From Saccharicrinis carchari (GTDB lineage Bacteria; Bacteroidota; Bacteroidia; Bacteroidales; Marinilabiliaceae): 64,000 nucleotides of DNA. Of this stretch, positions 9,297 through 18,168 are shown piece after piece. A model generated the notes under the pieces. The model was given only the letters and a program-made list of their open reading frames with translations. It ran no database searches and had not been told where the DNA came from. The position numbers and the translations under genes are program-made. Numbering within the stretch: the stretch's first letter is position 1; each line of letters starts with the position of its first letter. The DNA is taken from assembly GCF_900182605.1 (NCBI RefSeq), contig NZ_FXTB01000009.1, positions 62,001-126,000 of the forward strand, read 5' to 3'.

Positions 9297-10679
9297 ATGT
9301 ACGTATCACCATTAAGGGAGCCTTTAGTTACCGGGGCAAAGAGTTACAAACAGGTAACCGATGATATCATAAGGCCTATGGAGGGCAAGCCCGGCAAGCT
9401 TTGGTATGCCGGTTTGACCTTGGCCTTGTTGGCATTGGCGGTGGGGGGTTTTGCCATTTACCTTACGGTATGGGATGGAATTGGCACCTGGGGCCTCAAC
9501 AAAACAGTAGGCTGGGGCTGGGGCATCACCAACTTTGTATGGTGGGTGGGTATCGGCCATGCCGGTACGTTTATCTCGGCTATTTTGCTGCTGTTCCGTC
9601 AGAAATGGCGCACCAGCATCAACCGCAGCGCCGAGGCCATGACTATATTTGCGGTGATGTGCGCAGGACTGTTTCCCTTGATACACATGGGACGACTGCC
9701 ACTGGCCTTTTTTGTTTTTCCTTATCCCAACACCCGCGATCTGTGGGTCAACTTTAATTCCCCTCTTCTGTGGGACGTATTCGCTATCTCTACCTATTTC
9801 CTGGTTTCAGTATTGTTTTGGTATATGGGCCTAATACCCGATATCGCTTCCATTCGCGATAGGATGAAAAAAGGTATTGGTAAAAAGATTTATGGGCTAT
9901 TGAGCTTTGGCTGGACAGGTTCGGCCCGTCACTGGTCGCGCCACGAATCCATGAGTTTGATATTGGCCGGATTGGCCGCCCCTCTGGTACTTTCGGTACA
10001 TACCATTGTGAGTATGGACTTTGCCACATCGGTTATCCCGGGCTGGCATACCACTATCTTTCCGCCCTATTTTGTGTCGGGTGCCGTGTTCTCGGGCTTT
10101 GCCATGGTGCTCAGCCTTATGATTATCACCCGTAAGGCACTCAATCTGGAAAATTACATTACGGTTGGGCACGTAGAATCAATGAACAAGGTAATTATTG
10201 CCACGGGATCCATTGTGGGTATCGCCTATGTAACCGAGTTTTTTATGGCCTGGTACTCGGGAGTGGTGTACGAGCAATATGCCTTTATAAACCGTGCCTT
10301 TGGACCCTACTGGTGGGCCTACTGGATTATGATGGCTTGTAATGTAATTACGCCTCAACTTTTTTGGTTTAAAAAGATACGGCGCAATCTGGCAGCTACC
10401 TTTGTGATATCCATTTTTATCAATATCGGAATGTGGTTCGAGCGTTTTGTCATTATCGTAACCTCACTACACCGCGATTTTTTACCTTCGAGCTGGGTGA
10501 TGTACTATCCAACCTGGGTTGAGGTAGGGGTGTTTTTGGGTACCTTCGGATTGTTCTTCACCATGTTCTTTTTATTTATCCGGTTCTTCCCGGTGGTGGC
10601 CATCGCCGAAGTAAAAAGTGTGCTGAAGAGTTCGGGCGAAAAATTTATCAAGAAAGGAGGTCGCGATGAGAAGCAATAA
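9297..10679 (+). CDS. actC: Alternative complex III subunit ActC, NrfD/PsrC-like quinol-binding membrane protein
   Basis: A polytopic protein of 460 residues with about ten hydrophobic segments, of the NrfD/PsrC family. It is the expected quinol-oxidising membrane subunit of alternative complex III. The N-terminal cytoplasmic stretch (about 45 residues) precedes the first membrane span ([19 protein letters not shown]). Conserved-looking histidines and acidic residues lie in spans 2-4 ([25 protein letters not shown]) and later ([10 protein letters not shown]). The start follows the actB stop after 3 nt. The 3' end overlaps the actD start by 14 nt, which suggests translational coupling. ActF downstream is a distant relative of the same fold. 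Confidence 0.95.
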   Translation: MYVSPLREPLVTGAKSYKQVTDDIIRPMEGKPGKLWYAGLTLALLALAVGGFAIYLTVWDGIGTWGLNKTVGWGWGITNFVWWVGIGHAGTFISAILLLFRQKWRTSINRSAEAMTIFAVMCAGLFPLIHMGRLPLAFFVFPYPNTRDLWVNFNSPLLWDVFAISTYFLVSVLFWYMGLIPDIASIRDRMKKGIGKKIYGLLSFGWTGSARHWSRHESMSLILAGLAAPLVLSVHTIVSMDFATSVIPGWHTTIFPPYFVSGAVFSGFAMVLSLMIITRKALNLENYITVGHVESMNKVIIATGSIVGIAYVTEFFMAWYSGVVYEQYAFINRAFGPYWWAYWIMMACNVITPQLFWFKKIRRNLAATFVISIFINIGMWFERFVIIVTSLHRDFLPSSWVMYYPTWVEVGVFLGTFGLFFTMFFLFIRFFPVVAIAEVKSVLKSSGEKFIKKGGRDEKQ

Positions 10680-11205
10680 ATATATAACGGGTCTTTTTTG
10701 GGATGATAAAGAGCTGATTAAGGCCATCAAAGAAATACAGGATAAGGATGTTGCCATATTTGATGTGCGCACCCCCTTCCCCGTACATGGCTTAGATGAT
10801 GTGCTAAAATTAAAGCGGTCGCGTTTACCACGATTGGGCTTTGTGGCGGGGGCTTTGGGTGGCATTTTGGCATTTTGGTTTCAAGCCTGGGTTTTTACAA
10901 CAAGCTGGCCGCTTAATTTTGGAGGTAAACCATTTTTCTCTGTGCCTTCCTTTATTCCGGTAACCTTTGAAATGGCCGTACTTTTTGCCGCCATATCACT
11001 GGTAGTAGGTTTTCTAATAAAATCAGGCTTAGGGCCTGGTGCAGAAACCATTATTTTTGACGAGAGAACAACGGATGATGCCTTTTTGATAGTGGTTGAA
11101 GTAAATGAAAAAAATAAATCGGAGATGATTTCTGAAATGTTGACTAGTGCAGGAGCTCAGGAAGTAAAGTATGTTGAACCTACTAAAACCGATAGCCATG
11201 CATGA
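10666..11205 (+). CDS. actD: Alternative complex III subunit ActD (DUF3341)
   Basis: A 179-residue protein of the DUF3341 family. An N-terminal soluble domain (about 1-55, [14 protein letters not shown]) is followed by two membrane spans (about 58-78 and 102-122) and a short soluble tail. In solved alternative complex III structures this subunit is a peripheral membrane scaffold without cofactors. The start lies inside actC and is preceded by AAGGAGG at 7 nt, an unusually good Shine-Dalgarno for Bacteroidetes, where such sites are often absent. The end overlaps the preferred actF start by 8 nt. Confidence 0.92.
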   Translation: MRSNKYITGLFWDDKELIKAIKEIQDKDVAIFDVRTPFPVHGLDDVLKLKRSRLPRLGFVAGALGGILAFWFQAWVFTTSWPLNFGGKPFFSVPSFIPVTFEMAVLFAAISLVVGFLIKSGLGPGAETIIFDERTTDDAFLIVVEVNEKNKSEMISEMLTSAGAQEVKYVEPTKTDSHA

Positions 11206-12394
11206 GGAGTCTGTAAAGGAATTTAAAATGGATTTTATCTTCCCTAAAAAGGGAACAACAGTGCTTGCCGCAGCTGCAATAGTTGGCCTTGTGCTGACCC
11301 TGTTAGGTTTTTTTGCGGGCGGGATAGATGGCCACCGCTTTTGGGCCAACATTCTGCTTAACGGTTTTATGATCATCGGCCTCTGCCTCGGTGCCGGTTT
11401 TTTTGTAGCGGTACATTTGATTTCTGAATCGGGCTGGCAAACCGCTGTGCAGCGTATCGGGGAAGCCATCGCCAGCCGCATTTGGTTGGGCGCACTGATG
11501 ATGATACTTATTATTTTTGGGGCACATTCTCTGTACCACTGGACACATACCGAAGATTTGGACGCTTTGCTACAGATGAAACAACCTTATTTAAACCTGC
11601 CCTTTTTTATCGCCCGCATGTTATTTTACCTGGCGGGATGGATTTTTCTTCTGGGCAAGATAAGGCAGGTTTCGCTGATGAGCGACACCAACCCCGACAT
11701 GAAATTATTTTACCGCCTGCGCACCTATTCCGCGGTTTTTGTGGTGTTTTTTGCTATCACCAGTTCTACCGCTTCGTGGGATTGGCTCATGAGTATCGAT
11801 GCCCACTGGTTTAGCACCCTGTATGGCTGGTACACTTTTTCGGGTTTGTTTGTAAATGCCATTGCCGTTATCATCATATTTTTGGTGGTGCTGCAAAAAA
11901 TGGGTTACATGCAGCACGTGAACGAGGAGCATATGCACGATATGGGGAAATACCTTTTTGGCTTCAGTATTTTTTGGGCTTACCTTTGGATATCGCAGTA
12001 CCTGCTAATCTGGTATGCAAATATTCCCGAAGAAACCACCTATTTTGTTACCCGGATCAAAGGCTTCGAAACACTGTTTTATTTAAACTTAATCATCTGC
12101 TTTGTGGCACCATTTTTTGCGCTCATGTCGCGTGGAAGTAAACGGAAGTCTGATTGGTTATTGTACGTTTCCATTATCGTTTTTATGGGCCATTGGGTCG
12201 ATTTGTATCTTGCCATCATGCCCGGTGCAGTTGGCGCAGAACATGCGCATATCGGTTTATTCGAGATTGGGATGACCCTTGTTTATGTTTCCGTGTTTGC
12301 ATGGTTTGTGTTTAAAGCCCTCACAAAAGCGAAGCTCGTTCCCGAGAACCACCCTTTTTATAAAGAAAGTTTCGACTATGAAAATATCAAGTAA
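11198..12394 (+). CDS. actF: Alternative complex III subunit ActF, quinol:cytochrome c oxidoreductase membrane protein
   Basis: A polytopic membrane protein with about ten hydrophobic segments, related to ActC and annotated in Bacteroidetes as quinol:cytochrome c oxidoreductase. In-frame ATGs occur at 11171, 11198 and 11228. I prefer 11198 because it overlaps the actD stop by 8 nt, like the other junctions of this operon; 11228 is also possible, and 11171 would give a larger overlap. Typical sequences include HSLYHWTH, SSTASWDWLMSI and MGHWVDLYLAIMPG. The gene sits before, not after, the ActE cytochrome gene, the reverse of the commonly described order. Confidence 0.92.
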   Translation: MHEESVKEFKMDFIFPKKGTTVLAAAAIVGLVLTLLGFFAGGIDGHRFWANILLNGFMIIGLCLGAGFFVAVHLISESGWQTAVQRIGEAIASRIWLGALMMILIIFGAHSLYHWTHTEDLDALLQMKQPYLNLPFFIARMLFYLAGWIFLLGKIRQVSLMSDTNPDMKLFYRLRTYSAVFVVFFAITSSTASWDWLMSIDAHWFSTLYGWYTFSGLFVNAIAVIIIFLVVLQKMGYMQHVNEEHMHDMGKYLFGFSIFWAYLWISQYLLIWYANIPEETTYFVTRIKGFETLFYLNLIICFVAPFFALMSRGSKRKSDWLLYVSIIVFMGHWVDLYLAIMPGAVGAEHAHIGLFEIGMTLVYVSVFAWFVFKALTKAKLVPENHPFYKESFDYENIK

Positions 12395-12962
12395 ATACTA
12401 TCTGAGCTTGCCCATTGCATTGGCATTTACCCTGTTTTCCGTTTCATGTGATAAGGACCGAAACAAGCCGGGTTACAGTTATTTCCCGGATATGGAAGAG
12501 AGCAGAAGCTACGAAACCTATAGCGAGAATCCGGTGTTGGAGGGTGGCAACACCAATTTGCTGCCCGTGGAAAATACCATACCTCGTGGCATCATTCCCT
12601 ACCAGTTCGAAAAGACCGAGGAAGACCGTAAACTGGCCGGTCAAAACCTCCTGAATCCTTATCTGGGGAAACCCAATGAGGCACAGATATTAAAAGAAGG
12701 AAAACGCCTGTACAACATTTATTGTTTGCATTGCCATGGCGACAAAGGTGATGGTAAAGGTTTTTTGTTTACCAGTGGCAAATACCCCTACCCACCGGCC
12801 AGCCTGCTCACCGATAAGGTAGTTACCAAGCCCGATGGCGAAATGTTTCATGCCATATCCATCGGCTTTGGCGTTATGGGCGCCCACCAGGGCCAAATCC
12901 AACCCGACGACAGATGGAAAATTGTGAGCTATATCAGAAGGGAGTTGATAGAGCGGCAATAA
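12378..12962 (+). CDS. actE: Alternative complex III subunit ActE, monoheme cytochrome c lipoprotein
   Basis: The start at 12378 gives a clean lipoprotein signal (MKISSKYYLSLPIALAF, Cys24 in SVSC) and overlaps actF by 17 nt; an upstream in-frame ATG at 12279 lies inside actF and gives no signal peptide. The class I cytochrome domain has CLHCH near residue 113, and a likely distal Met in GFGVMGAH. ActE sits next to ActA in the complex and is thought to pass electrons to the acceptor. It is the last gene of the act operon. No cytochrome c oxidase gene follows; the next gene lies on the opposite strand. Confidence 0.92.
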   Translation: MKISSKYYLSLPIALAFTLFSVSCDKDRNKPGYSYFPDMEESRSYETYSENPVLEGGNTNLLPVENTIPRGIIPYQFEKTEEDRKLAGQNLLNPYLGKPNEAQILKEGKRLYNIYCLHCHGDKGDGKGFLFTSGKYPYPPASLLTDKVVTKPDGEMFHAISIGFGVMGAHQGQIQPDDRWKIVSYIRRELIERQ

Positions 12963-13007
12963 GGGTTAAATGAGCAACAACAAAATATTGTGTAATTTAG
13001 GTGGATT

Positions 13008-15428
13008 TTAGTAAATAGGGGGGTACTTATCGGGATTAAACTCACTTAGGATTCCATAAATGGCTTCGTATAAATCTTCAGCATTGGGGTTGGAGAAGTA
13101 ATCGCCGTCGGTACCAAAGGCCGGACGGTGATCCTTGCCCGTCACCGTCTGTGGTTCAGAGTCGAGGTATTTAAATCCTCCTTGTTTTTCAAGCACCTGC
13201 TGCATCATGTAAGCCGTGGTACCTCCCGGCACGTCTTCATCGAAAAACACCACCCGGTTGGTCTTTTTTATGGAGTGCAGAATCACCCCGTGAATATCAA
13301 AAGGTAACAGTGTTTGTACATCAATTAATTCAACTGAGATTCCTACCTCATTTAATTGCTGAACGGCTTCTTGAGCAATCCTGACGCAGGAACCATAAGT
13401 TACTACGGTAACATGAGTGCCCTGCTGCAGCACTTCCGGTATACCTAAAGGCACAGTAAATTCTCCTATATTGTCAGGACGGGGCTCACGTACCCTGTAT
13501 GCATTCAAGGGTTCTATCACCAAGCCGGGGTCATCGCCTTGCAATAGGGTGTTGTACATGCCGGCAGCTCGTGTCATATCACGAGGTACGCAAACGTAAA
13601 CGCCCCTGATGGAATTGATAACCATACTAGTGGGGGAGCCGGAGTGCCAAATACCTTCGAGGCGATGGCCACGGGTGCGCACTATCATGGGAGCTTTTTG
13701 TCCACCTTTGGTCCGGTATCGTAGCGTGGCCAGATCATCACTTATGGTTTGCAGTCCATACATTAAATAATCGAAATATTGTATTTCGGCTATGGGTCTG
13801 AACCCACGCAGGGCTAATCCCAGGCCGGTGCCTATGATGCTTGTTTCCCGTATTCCTTCGTCCCATATACGTCGTGTGCCGTACTTTTTTTGTAATCCTT
13901 CCATCGACTGGTTTACCCCTCCCAGTGTACCGGTGTCTTCGCCAAAACTAACCAGTTGGGGTATTTTGGCAAAGAGCGCATCAAAATTGTCGCGTAATAT
14001 TTCTCTTCCGGGCACTTTAACCGTGTCATCGGCGTAGTGAGGTGGAACCACCGATACTTTTAGCGTTGAAAACTCATCCTCGGCATAGAGCCGATTGTTG
14101 TACATTATATGTGCTTTGTTTTTGTAGGCAATAATCCATTGTTGCAATCTTTGTTTTAAGCTGTTCTCTTTTGCGCAGGTAGTGCATAGGTGGCGCGCTA
14201 TTTTTCGGGCGGTGGATAGAATTTCCTTTCTGTTTAGTACATAAACACCTTTCAGGCTGCTTATTAATTCTTTTAGCGCTTCATCCTGACTTGCGGAACA
14301 GACGCACGACTTAGTTTCAATAAGATGAATTAAATCGTCACGTTCCTTGTTTAATGGATTACTATACATTTCCCATGCATTTTTTTGCGCTTCCTGCGCC
14401 TCACCTAAGGCAGCTTCTTCTATTTGTTCACATTCCGTTGCGCTGGCAATGGAGCGTTCTATCATCCACTCTTTCATCTTAAGCAGGCAGTCGAATTCTT
14501 TTTCCCACTGTAAACGTTCTGCCGATTTGTAGCGCTCGTGCGATCCGGAAGTAGAATGACCAATGGGCTGTGTTAACTCTTCTATATGAAACAGCACGGG
14601 TACATGTTCCTTTCGGCAGCGTGCTATTCCGTCCTGATAGACCTGGCACAAACCCGCATAATCCCATCCTTTTAATTTATAAATGAGGATACCCGTAGTA
14701 TCCTTTACCCCTTTTTCGAATCCTTTAAGAAGATCAGAAATGCTATTTTTGGCGGTTTGTAAGTGTTTAGGAACGGAAATGCCGTATCCATCGTCCCAAA
14801 CCGACACGGCCATAGGTATCTGATGCACCGCGGCCGCATTCATGGTTTCAAAAAAATGCCCCTCGGAGGTGCTGGAATCGCCAATGGTACCAAAGGCCAC
14901 CTCGTTGCCATTGCGGCTAAATTTAAGATGATTTTTTATAGCCGGGTTGTTACGATATAATTTAGATGCTAAAGCCAAACCTAACAATCGTGGCATCTGA
15001 CCTCCGGTAGGCGAAATATCTGATGAGGTACATTTTATATCAACGATATTTTTCCATTGACCCGACTCCTTTATGATGCGCGTTCCAAAATGGTTGTTAA
15101 AGGAGCGTCCACCGTTATCCGGATTCAGGTCGGTATCTGTTTGGCCATATAGTGCGGCAAAAAATTGCATCGGGGTGGTCATGCCGGCTGCCAGCATAAA
15201 GGTTTGGTCGCGATAATAACCCGAACGCCAATCGCCTTTTTTAAACTGTTTGGCCATGGCTATTTGTGCCAGCTCCTTCCCATCGCCAAAAATACCAAAT
15301 TTGGCTTTTCCTCCCAACACCTCTTTGCGTCCCAACAAACTTAAATTGCGACTAAGATGGGCGATACGGTAATCTTCCAGAACCTCTTTTTTAAACTCGT
15401 GAAAACTGATTCCTGATTGTGATGTCAT
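13008..15428 (-). CDS. Fused alpha-keto acid dehydrogenase E1 (alpha-beta)
   Basis: One 806-residue chain carries both E1 subunits of a 2-oxo acid dehydrogenase complex, the thiamine-diphosphate enzyme that decarboxylates pyruvate or branched-chain 2-oxo acids. The alpha half (about 1-430) has the ThDP motif as GDSSTSEGHFFETMNAA followed by DDGYGISVP. The beta half (about 465-806) has FGEDTGTLGGV, GLALRGFRPIAEIQYFDY and VDVQTLLPFD-type sequence (IDVQTLLPFD). Fused E1 proteins are common in Bacteroidetes and are usually annotated as 2-oxoisovalerate or pyruvate dehydrogenase E1. No E2 or E3 gene is nearby, so the substrate cannot be fixed from context. The gene converges on actE with about 45 nt between the stops. 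Confidence 0.88.
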   Translation of the reverse strand: MTSQSGISFHEFKKEVLEDYRIAHLSRNLSLLGRKEVLGGKAKFGIFGDGKELAQIAMAKQFKKGDWRSGYYRDQTFMLAAGMTTPMQFFAALYGQTDTDLNPDNGGRSFNNHFGTRIIKESGQWKNIVDIKCTSSDISPTGGQMPRLLGLALASKLYRNNPAIKNHLKFSRNGNEVAFGTIGDSSTSEGHFFETMNAAAVHQIPMAVSVWDDGYGISVPKHLQTAKNSISDLLKGFEKGVKDTTGILIYKLKGWDYAGLCQVYQDGIARCRKEHVPVLFHIEELTQPIGHSTSGSHERYKSAERLQWEKEFDCLLKMKEWMIERSIASATECEQIEEAALGEAQEAQKNAWEMYSNPLNKERDDLIHLIETKSCVCSASQDEALKELISSLKGVYVLNRKEILSTARKIARHLCTTCAKENSLKQRLQQWIIAYKNKAHIMYNNRLYAEDEFSTLKVSVVPPHYADDTVKVPGREILRDNFDALFAKIPQLVSFGEDTGTLGGVNQSMEGLQKKYGTRRIWDEGIRETSIIGTGLGLALRGFRPIAEIQYFDYLMYGLQTISDDLATLRYRTKGGQKAPMIVRTRGHRLEGIWHSGSPTSMVINSIRGVYVCVPRDMTRAAGMYNTLLQGDDPGLVIEPLNAYRVREPRPDNIGEFTVPLGIPEVLQQGTHVTVVTYGSCVRIAQEAVQQLNEVGISVELIDVQTLLPFDIHGVILHSIKKTNRVVFFDEDVPGGTTAYMMQQVLEKQGGFKYLDSEPQTVTGKDHRPAFGTDGDYFSNPNAEDLYEAIYGILSEFNPDKYPPIY

Positions 15429-15677
15429 AACTTTTTAATAGAAGGTTATACTAAAATTGGACAACTCAATAAAGTATCAAGTCGATCGTATCGTGTAGCA
15501 AAGTTGAGCCGTTTTTTTATACGGGATTTCTTTGCTTTTGTAACTAGAATTGCAATGATTCGATACTCTAATGCAAAGCTATTAAGAATTATTAAAATTA
15601 ATACTTAATTATATCATATCGAATTTATCTGTAACTGCAAACATATCGTATGCTACGTTGTTTACCGATAAATTACG

Positions 15678-15685
15678 TAGTTTTG
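15678..15685 (+). promoter_or_regulatory. Candidate promoter -7 element for the small membrane protein gene
   Basis: TAGTTTTG matches the Bacteroidetes sigma-70 -7 consensus TAnnTTTG exactly, 32 nt before the ATG at 15718. A TTG at 15658-15660 stands 17 nt upstream, slightly closer than the usual 19-21 nt, so the -33 assignment is weak. Confidence 0.45.
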
Positions 15686-15717
15686 TAAATTCAAAAACTA
15701 TATAAATTATTAAAGCT

Positions 15718-15963
15718 ATGTTTTTAAAAGTACTGTTGTTGAGTATTGTGCTGGTGGGTGTGGTGTTTGTGCTTATGGCGATTGGGGTGTTAATTAAAAA
15801 AAACGGTAAATTCCCTAACTTGCATATCGGGAGTAATAAAGAAATGCAGAAAAGAGGTATTTCATGTGCCACTACGCAAGATAAAATGGAAAGAAAAGGG
15901 AGTATCAAAATTAAACCTTTGCATTTAGGCGAAGATGGCGATAGCCATAGTTTGAGCTGTTAG
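15718..15963 (+). CDS. Small membrane protein, possibly NqrM-like
   Basis: An 81-residue protein with one N-terminal membrane span (about 3-26), then a hydrophilic tail with a conserved-looking segment (HIGSNKEMQKRGISC) and a second Cys at the very end. Short proteins of this layout in Bacteroidetes are often annotated only as membrane or secreted protein. The neighbour apbE suggests a link to NqrM, the small cysteine-bearing membrane protein that helps mature Na+-NQR and is often encoded beside apbE. Only two cysteines are present here, fewer than in proteobacterial NqrM, and no nqr genes are in the window, so this is an inference. Codon use and the upstream promoter-like element support a real gene. 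Confidence 0.7.
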   Translation: MFLKVLLLSIVLVGVVFVLMAIGVLIKKNGKFPNLHIGSNKEMQKRGISCATTQDKMERKGSIKIKPLHLGEDGDSHSLSC

Positions 15964-16167
15964 GGTAAGGGGCAAAGTGCTTGGGGCTTGGTGCTTGGAG
16001 CAAAAAAAAGCGAAAAGTAGTGAGTGAAAAGCATTTAGCGTAGAGATTGATTGGCAGCTTTGTTTGGTGATTTTTTCTACTGCCTCAAACGGGTATTCAA
16101 TAACCCCATAGGTCTGTACAGTATTTGCTTTCAGCCTATTGACTTCTCGCCATAGCATAATCTCACT
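15964..16167. other. Gene-free gap with a short imperfect repeat
   Basis: The 204 bp between the convergent small-protein gene and apbE include the G-rich tandem GTGCTTGGGGCTTGGTGCTT (15977-15996), repeated units of about GCTTGG. No terminator with a T-run is obvious. Confidence 0.5.
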
Positions 16168-17172
16168 TCACTCAGCGGCAATCAAACTTTCAAAGCCGGG
16201 TGTGTATTTCACTTGATTATTGCCATTGTGGTCAACATAAATAAAGTAGCCTTCTACGTTCGGTAGATTTTTTATGAGTTGGTAACTTTTTTTTACCCCC
16301 ATTACCATGCAGGCCGTTGCATAAGCGTCGGCACTCATGCAGTCGGGTGCGATAATGGTAGCACTTAGTAGCGAATGCTGTACCGGATAGCCTGTTGTAG
16401 GGTCGATAGTATGAGCATATTTTTTCCCCTTGCGGATATAAAAATTACGGTAATTGCCTGATGTAGCCAAAGCAGCGTCGCTTAAAGAGAGTATAGCTTG
16501 TAGTTCTCTGCTAAGTAGCGTTTTATCGTCTGTAGGCTGGTCAATTCCCACCCGCCAGGGAATACCTTTGCTATTGAGCCCGGCAGCCCGTATCTCGCCA
16601 CCTATCTCCACCATATAGTTTTTTATGCCTTGGGCTAATAGATAATTGGCTGCCTCATCCACCCCAAAGCCTTTGGCTATGGCGCTGGCATCAAGCATAA
16701 TACCCGGCCTGTCTTTCTCTAAAAAAGCATCTTTCAAGCGCAGCTTATCCATACCTACAAAAAGCAAGAGCGAATCAATCAACTCAGTGGTGATACTGTC
16801 CTTTTTTTTAAATCCAAAGCCCCATGCGTTCACCAATGGAGCCACTGTCATATCAAAAGCCCCATCGCTGTTATCGTAAATCTCTTGTCCTTTTAAAAAC
16901 ACCTTTTCCAGCATGGCATCTGTTCTGGCACCTAGCTCGCTAAAATTAAATTTGCTGATAGTAGAGGTGTCTTTATAGGTAGATAGCGACCAATCTACCT
17001 TATTCAATACCTTCAGCAGCCCTTTATCCAGGCTATCAGTTTGTTGTATAGGTTGATAAATAACATGGTAATAGGTGCCAAAAATCTGCCCTTCCATTTT
17101 CACATAATCGTGCGATGTTTGCACGCACGAAAAGAAAAGCAGCGCAATTAACGGGATGAGAATATTTTTCAT
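16168..17172 (-). CDS. apbE: FAD:protein FMN transferase ApbE, lipoprotein
   Basis: ApbE moves FMN from FAD onto a Thr of target proteins such as NqrB, NqrC and RnfG on the periplasmic side. The protein (334 residues) has a lipoprotein signal with lipobox LFFSC (Cys16), the substrate region GQIFGTYYHVIY, the central DASAIAKGFGVDEAANYL helix-loop, and the conserved HTIDPTTGYPVQ motif near 255. Length is typical. It lies 14 nt downstream of pyrH on the same strand, probably co-transcribed. The small membrane protein gene at 15718 converges on it. Confidence 0.95.
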   Translation of the reverse strand: MKNILIPLIALLFFSCVQTSHDYVKMEGQIFGTYYHVIYQPIQQTDSLDKGLLKVLNKVDWSLSTYKDTSTISKFNFSELGARTDAMLEKVFLKGQEIYDNSDGAFDMTVAPLVNAWGFGFKKKDSITTELIDSLLLFVGMDKLRLKDAFLEKDRPGIMLDASAIAKGFGVDEAANYLLAQGIKNYMVEIGGEIRAAGLNSKGIPWRVGIDQPTDDKTLLSRELQAILSLSDAALATSGNYRNFYIRKGKKYAHTIDPTTGYPVQHSLLSATIIAPDCMSADAYATACMVMGVKKSYQLIKNLPNVEGYFIYVDHNGNNQVKYTPGFESLIAAE

Positions 17173-17186
17173 TGTATTTGTTGAAA

Positions 17187-17891
17187 TTAATTTTTCACCA
17201 GCGTACCTATCTTTTCGCCTTTAACCACTTTAAGCAGGTTTCCGGGGGTATCCATGTCGAAAACAATAATAGGCAGGTTATTTTCCTTACACATGGTGGA
17301 GGCTGTTAAATCCATCACTTTGAGCTCGCGTTGATAAATCTCGTCAAAGCTTATTTCGTCGAACTTGGTGGCCGTAGGGTCTTTTTCGGGGTCGGCGGTA
17401 TAAACACCATCTACCCTTGTACCTTTGAGCATCACGTCTGCTTTAATTTCGATACCCCGTAGCGACGAACCGGTATCGGTGGTAAAATAAGGATTGCCTG
17501 TTCCTGCCGAAAGAATAAGCACTTCGCCGTTTTCTAATGCTTCTATGGCTTTGGGCTGAGAATAAAATTCACCAACCGGTTCCATGCTTATGGCGGTGAG
17601 TACCCGTGCTTTTATACCGGCATTGTTAAGTGACGATTTTAAGGCCAGGCTGTTAATTACCGTGGCTAACATTCCCATCTGGTCGCCCTGGTATCGGTCG
17701 AAACCTTTAGCAGCACCACTTAAACCCCGGAATATATTGCCGCCACCAATAACAATAGCTACTTGAACACCCAGCTCACAGACTGCTTTTATCTGCCGGG
17801 CATACGCCTCAAGCTTGTTATTGTCGATACCGTAATTTTGCTCGCCCATGAGCGATTCTCCGCTCAACTTCAATAATACTCTCTTGTACAT
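17187..17891 (-). CDS. pyrH: UMP kinase
   Basis: PyrH phosphorylates UMP to UDP with ATP in the cytoplasm, the first step from UMP towards UTP and CTP. The amino-acid-kinase fold shows KLSGESLMG at the N-terminus, the GGGNIFRG nucleotide loop, DQMGMLAT and the TGNPYFTTDTGSSLR acceptor region. At 234 residues it is full length. It is transcribed ahead of apbE with a 14-nt gap and is divergent from the TonB receptor gene. Confidence 0.97.
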   Translation of the reverse strand: MYKRVLLKLSGESLMGEQNYGIDNNKLEAYARQIKAVCELGVQVAIVIGGGNIFRGLSGAAKGFDRYQGDQMGMLATVINSLALKSSLNNAGIKARVLTAISMEPVGEFYSQPKAIEALENGEVLILSAGTGNPYFTTDTGSSLRGIEIKADVMLKGTRVDGVYTADPEKDPTATKFDEISFDEIYQRELKVMDLTASTMCKENNLPIIVFDMDTPGNLLKVVKGEKIGTLVKN

Positions 17892-18043
17892 AGGATGTTA
17901 TTATTAGTTTTTAAAATCAACTGTGTAAAGCTAAAAGGTTTTTTTCAATAGAAAAAAGTGCAGTTTAAAATTTCTTGCATATCGCTTAAATTATCGTGGT
18001 GAGTCCTTAACCGTAAAAACTCTGGGGAATTCTTTTTTTAGCT

Positions 18044-18168
18044 AAAGGGCAAAAAAACCATCAGCCCTTTCCCATTCATCCTAAAAAAACGACCGCTCGG
18101 TAATTTCTATTTCACCCTTTGTGGGTTTGGTGGCAATTTGCCTATATCAATTATAAATACACCGAGCG
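18044..18168 (+). promoter_or_regulatory. Structured leader before the TonB receptor gene
   Basis: Two pairings are visible. AAAGGGC (18044-18050) pairs with GCCCTTT (18064-18070). CGCTCGGT (18094-18101) pairs perfectly with ACCGAGCG (18161-18168), whose last base is immediately before the ATG at 18169. The second stem would bury the translation start region if the 59-nt interior permits it. No known riboswitch core was recognised. A regulatory role is inference. Confidence 0.4.

Noticed and set aside
12279-12377. Longer ActE start inside actF
   Set aside because: The 33-residue extension has no signal peptide and lies inside actF; the ATG at 12378 gives a clean lipoprotein signal.
15977-16005. 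G-rich GCTTGG tandem as a functional repeat
   Set aside because: It is short and imperfect with no structure or conserved neighbour; it reads as low-complexity intergenic sequence.
18044-18168. Cobalamin riboswitch before the TonB receptor
   Set aside because: The conserved B12-box core was not found; only two simple pairings are visible.
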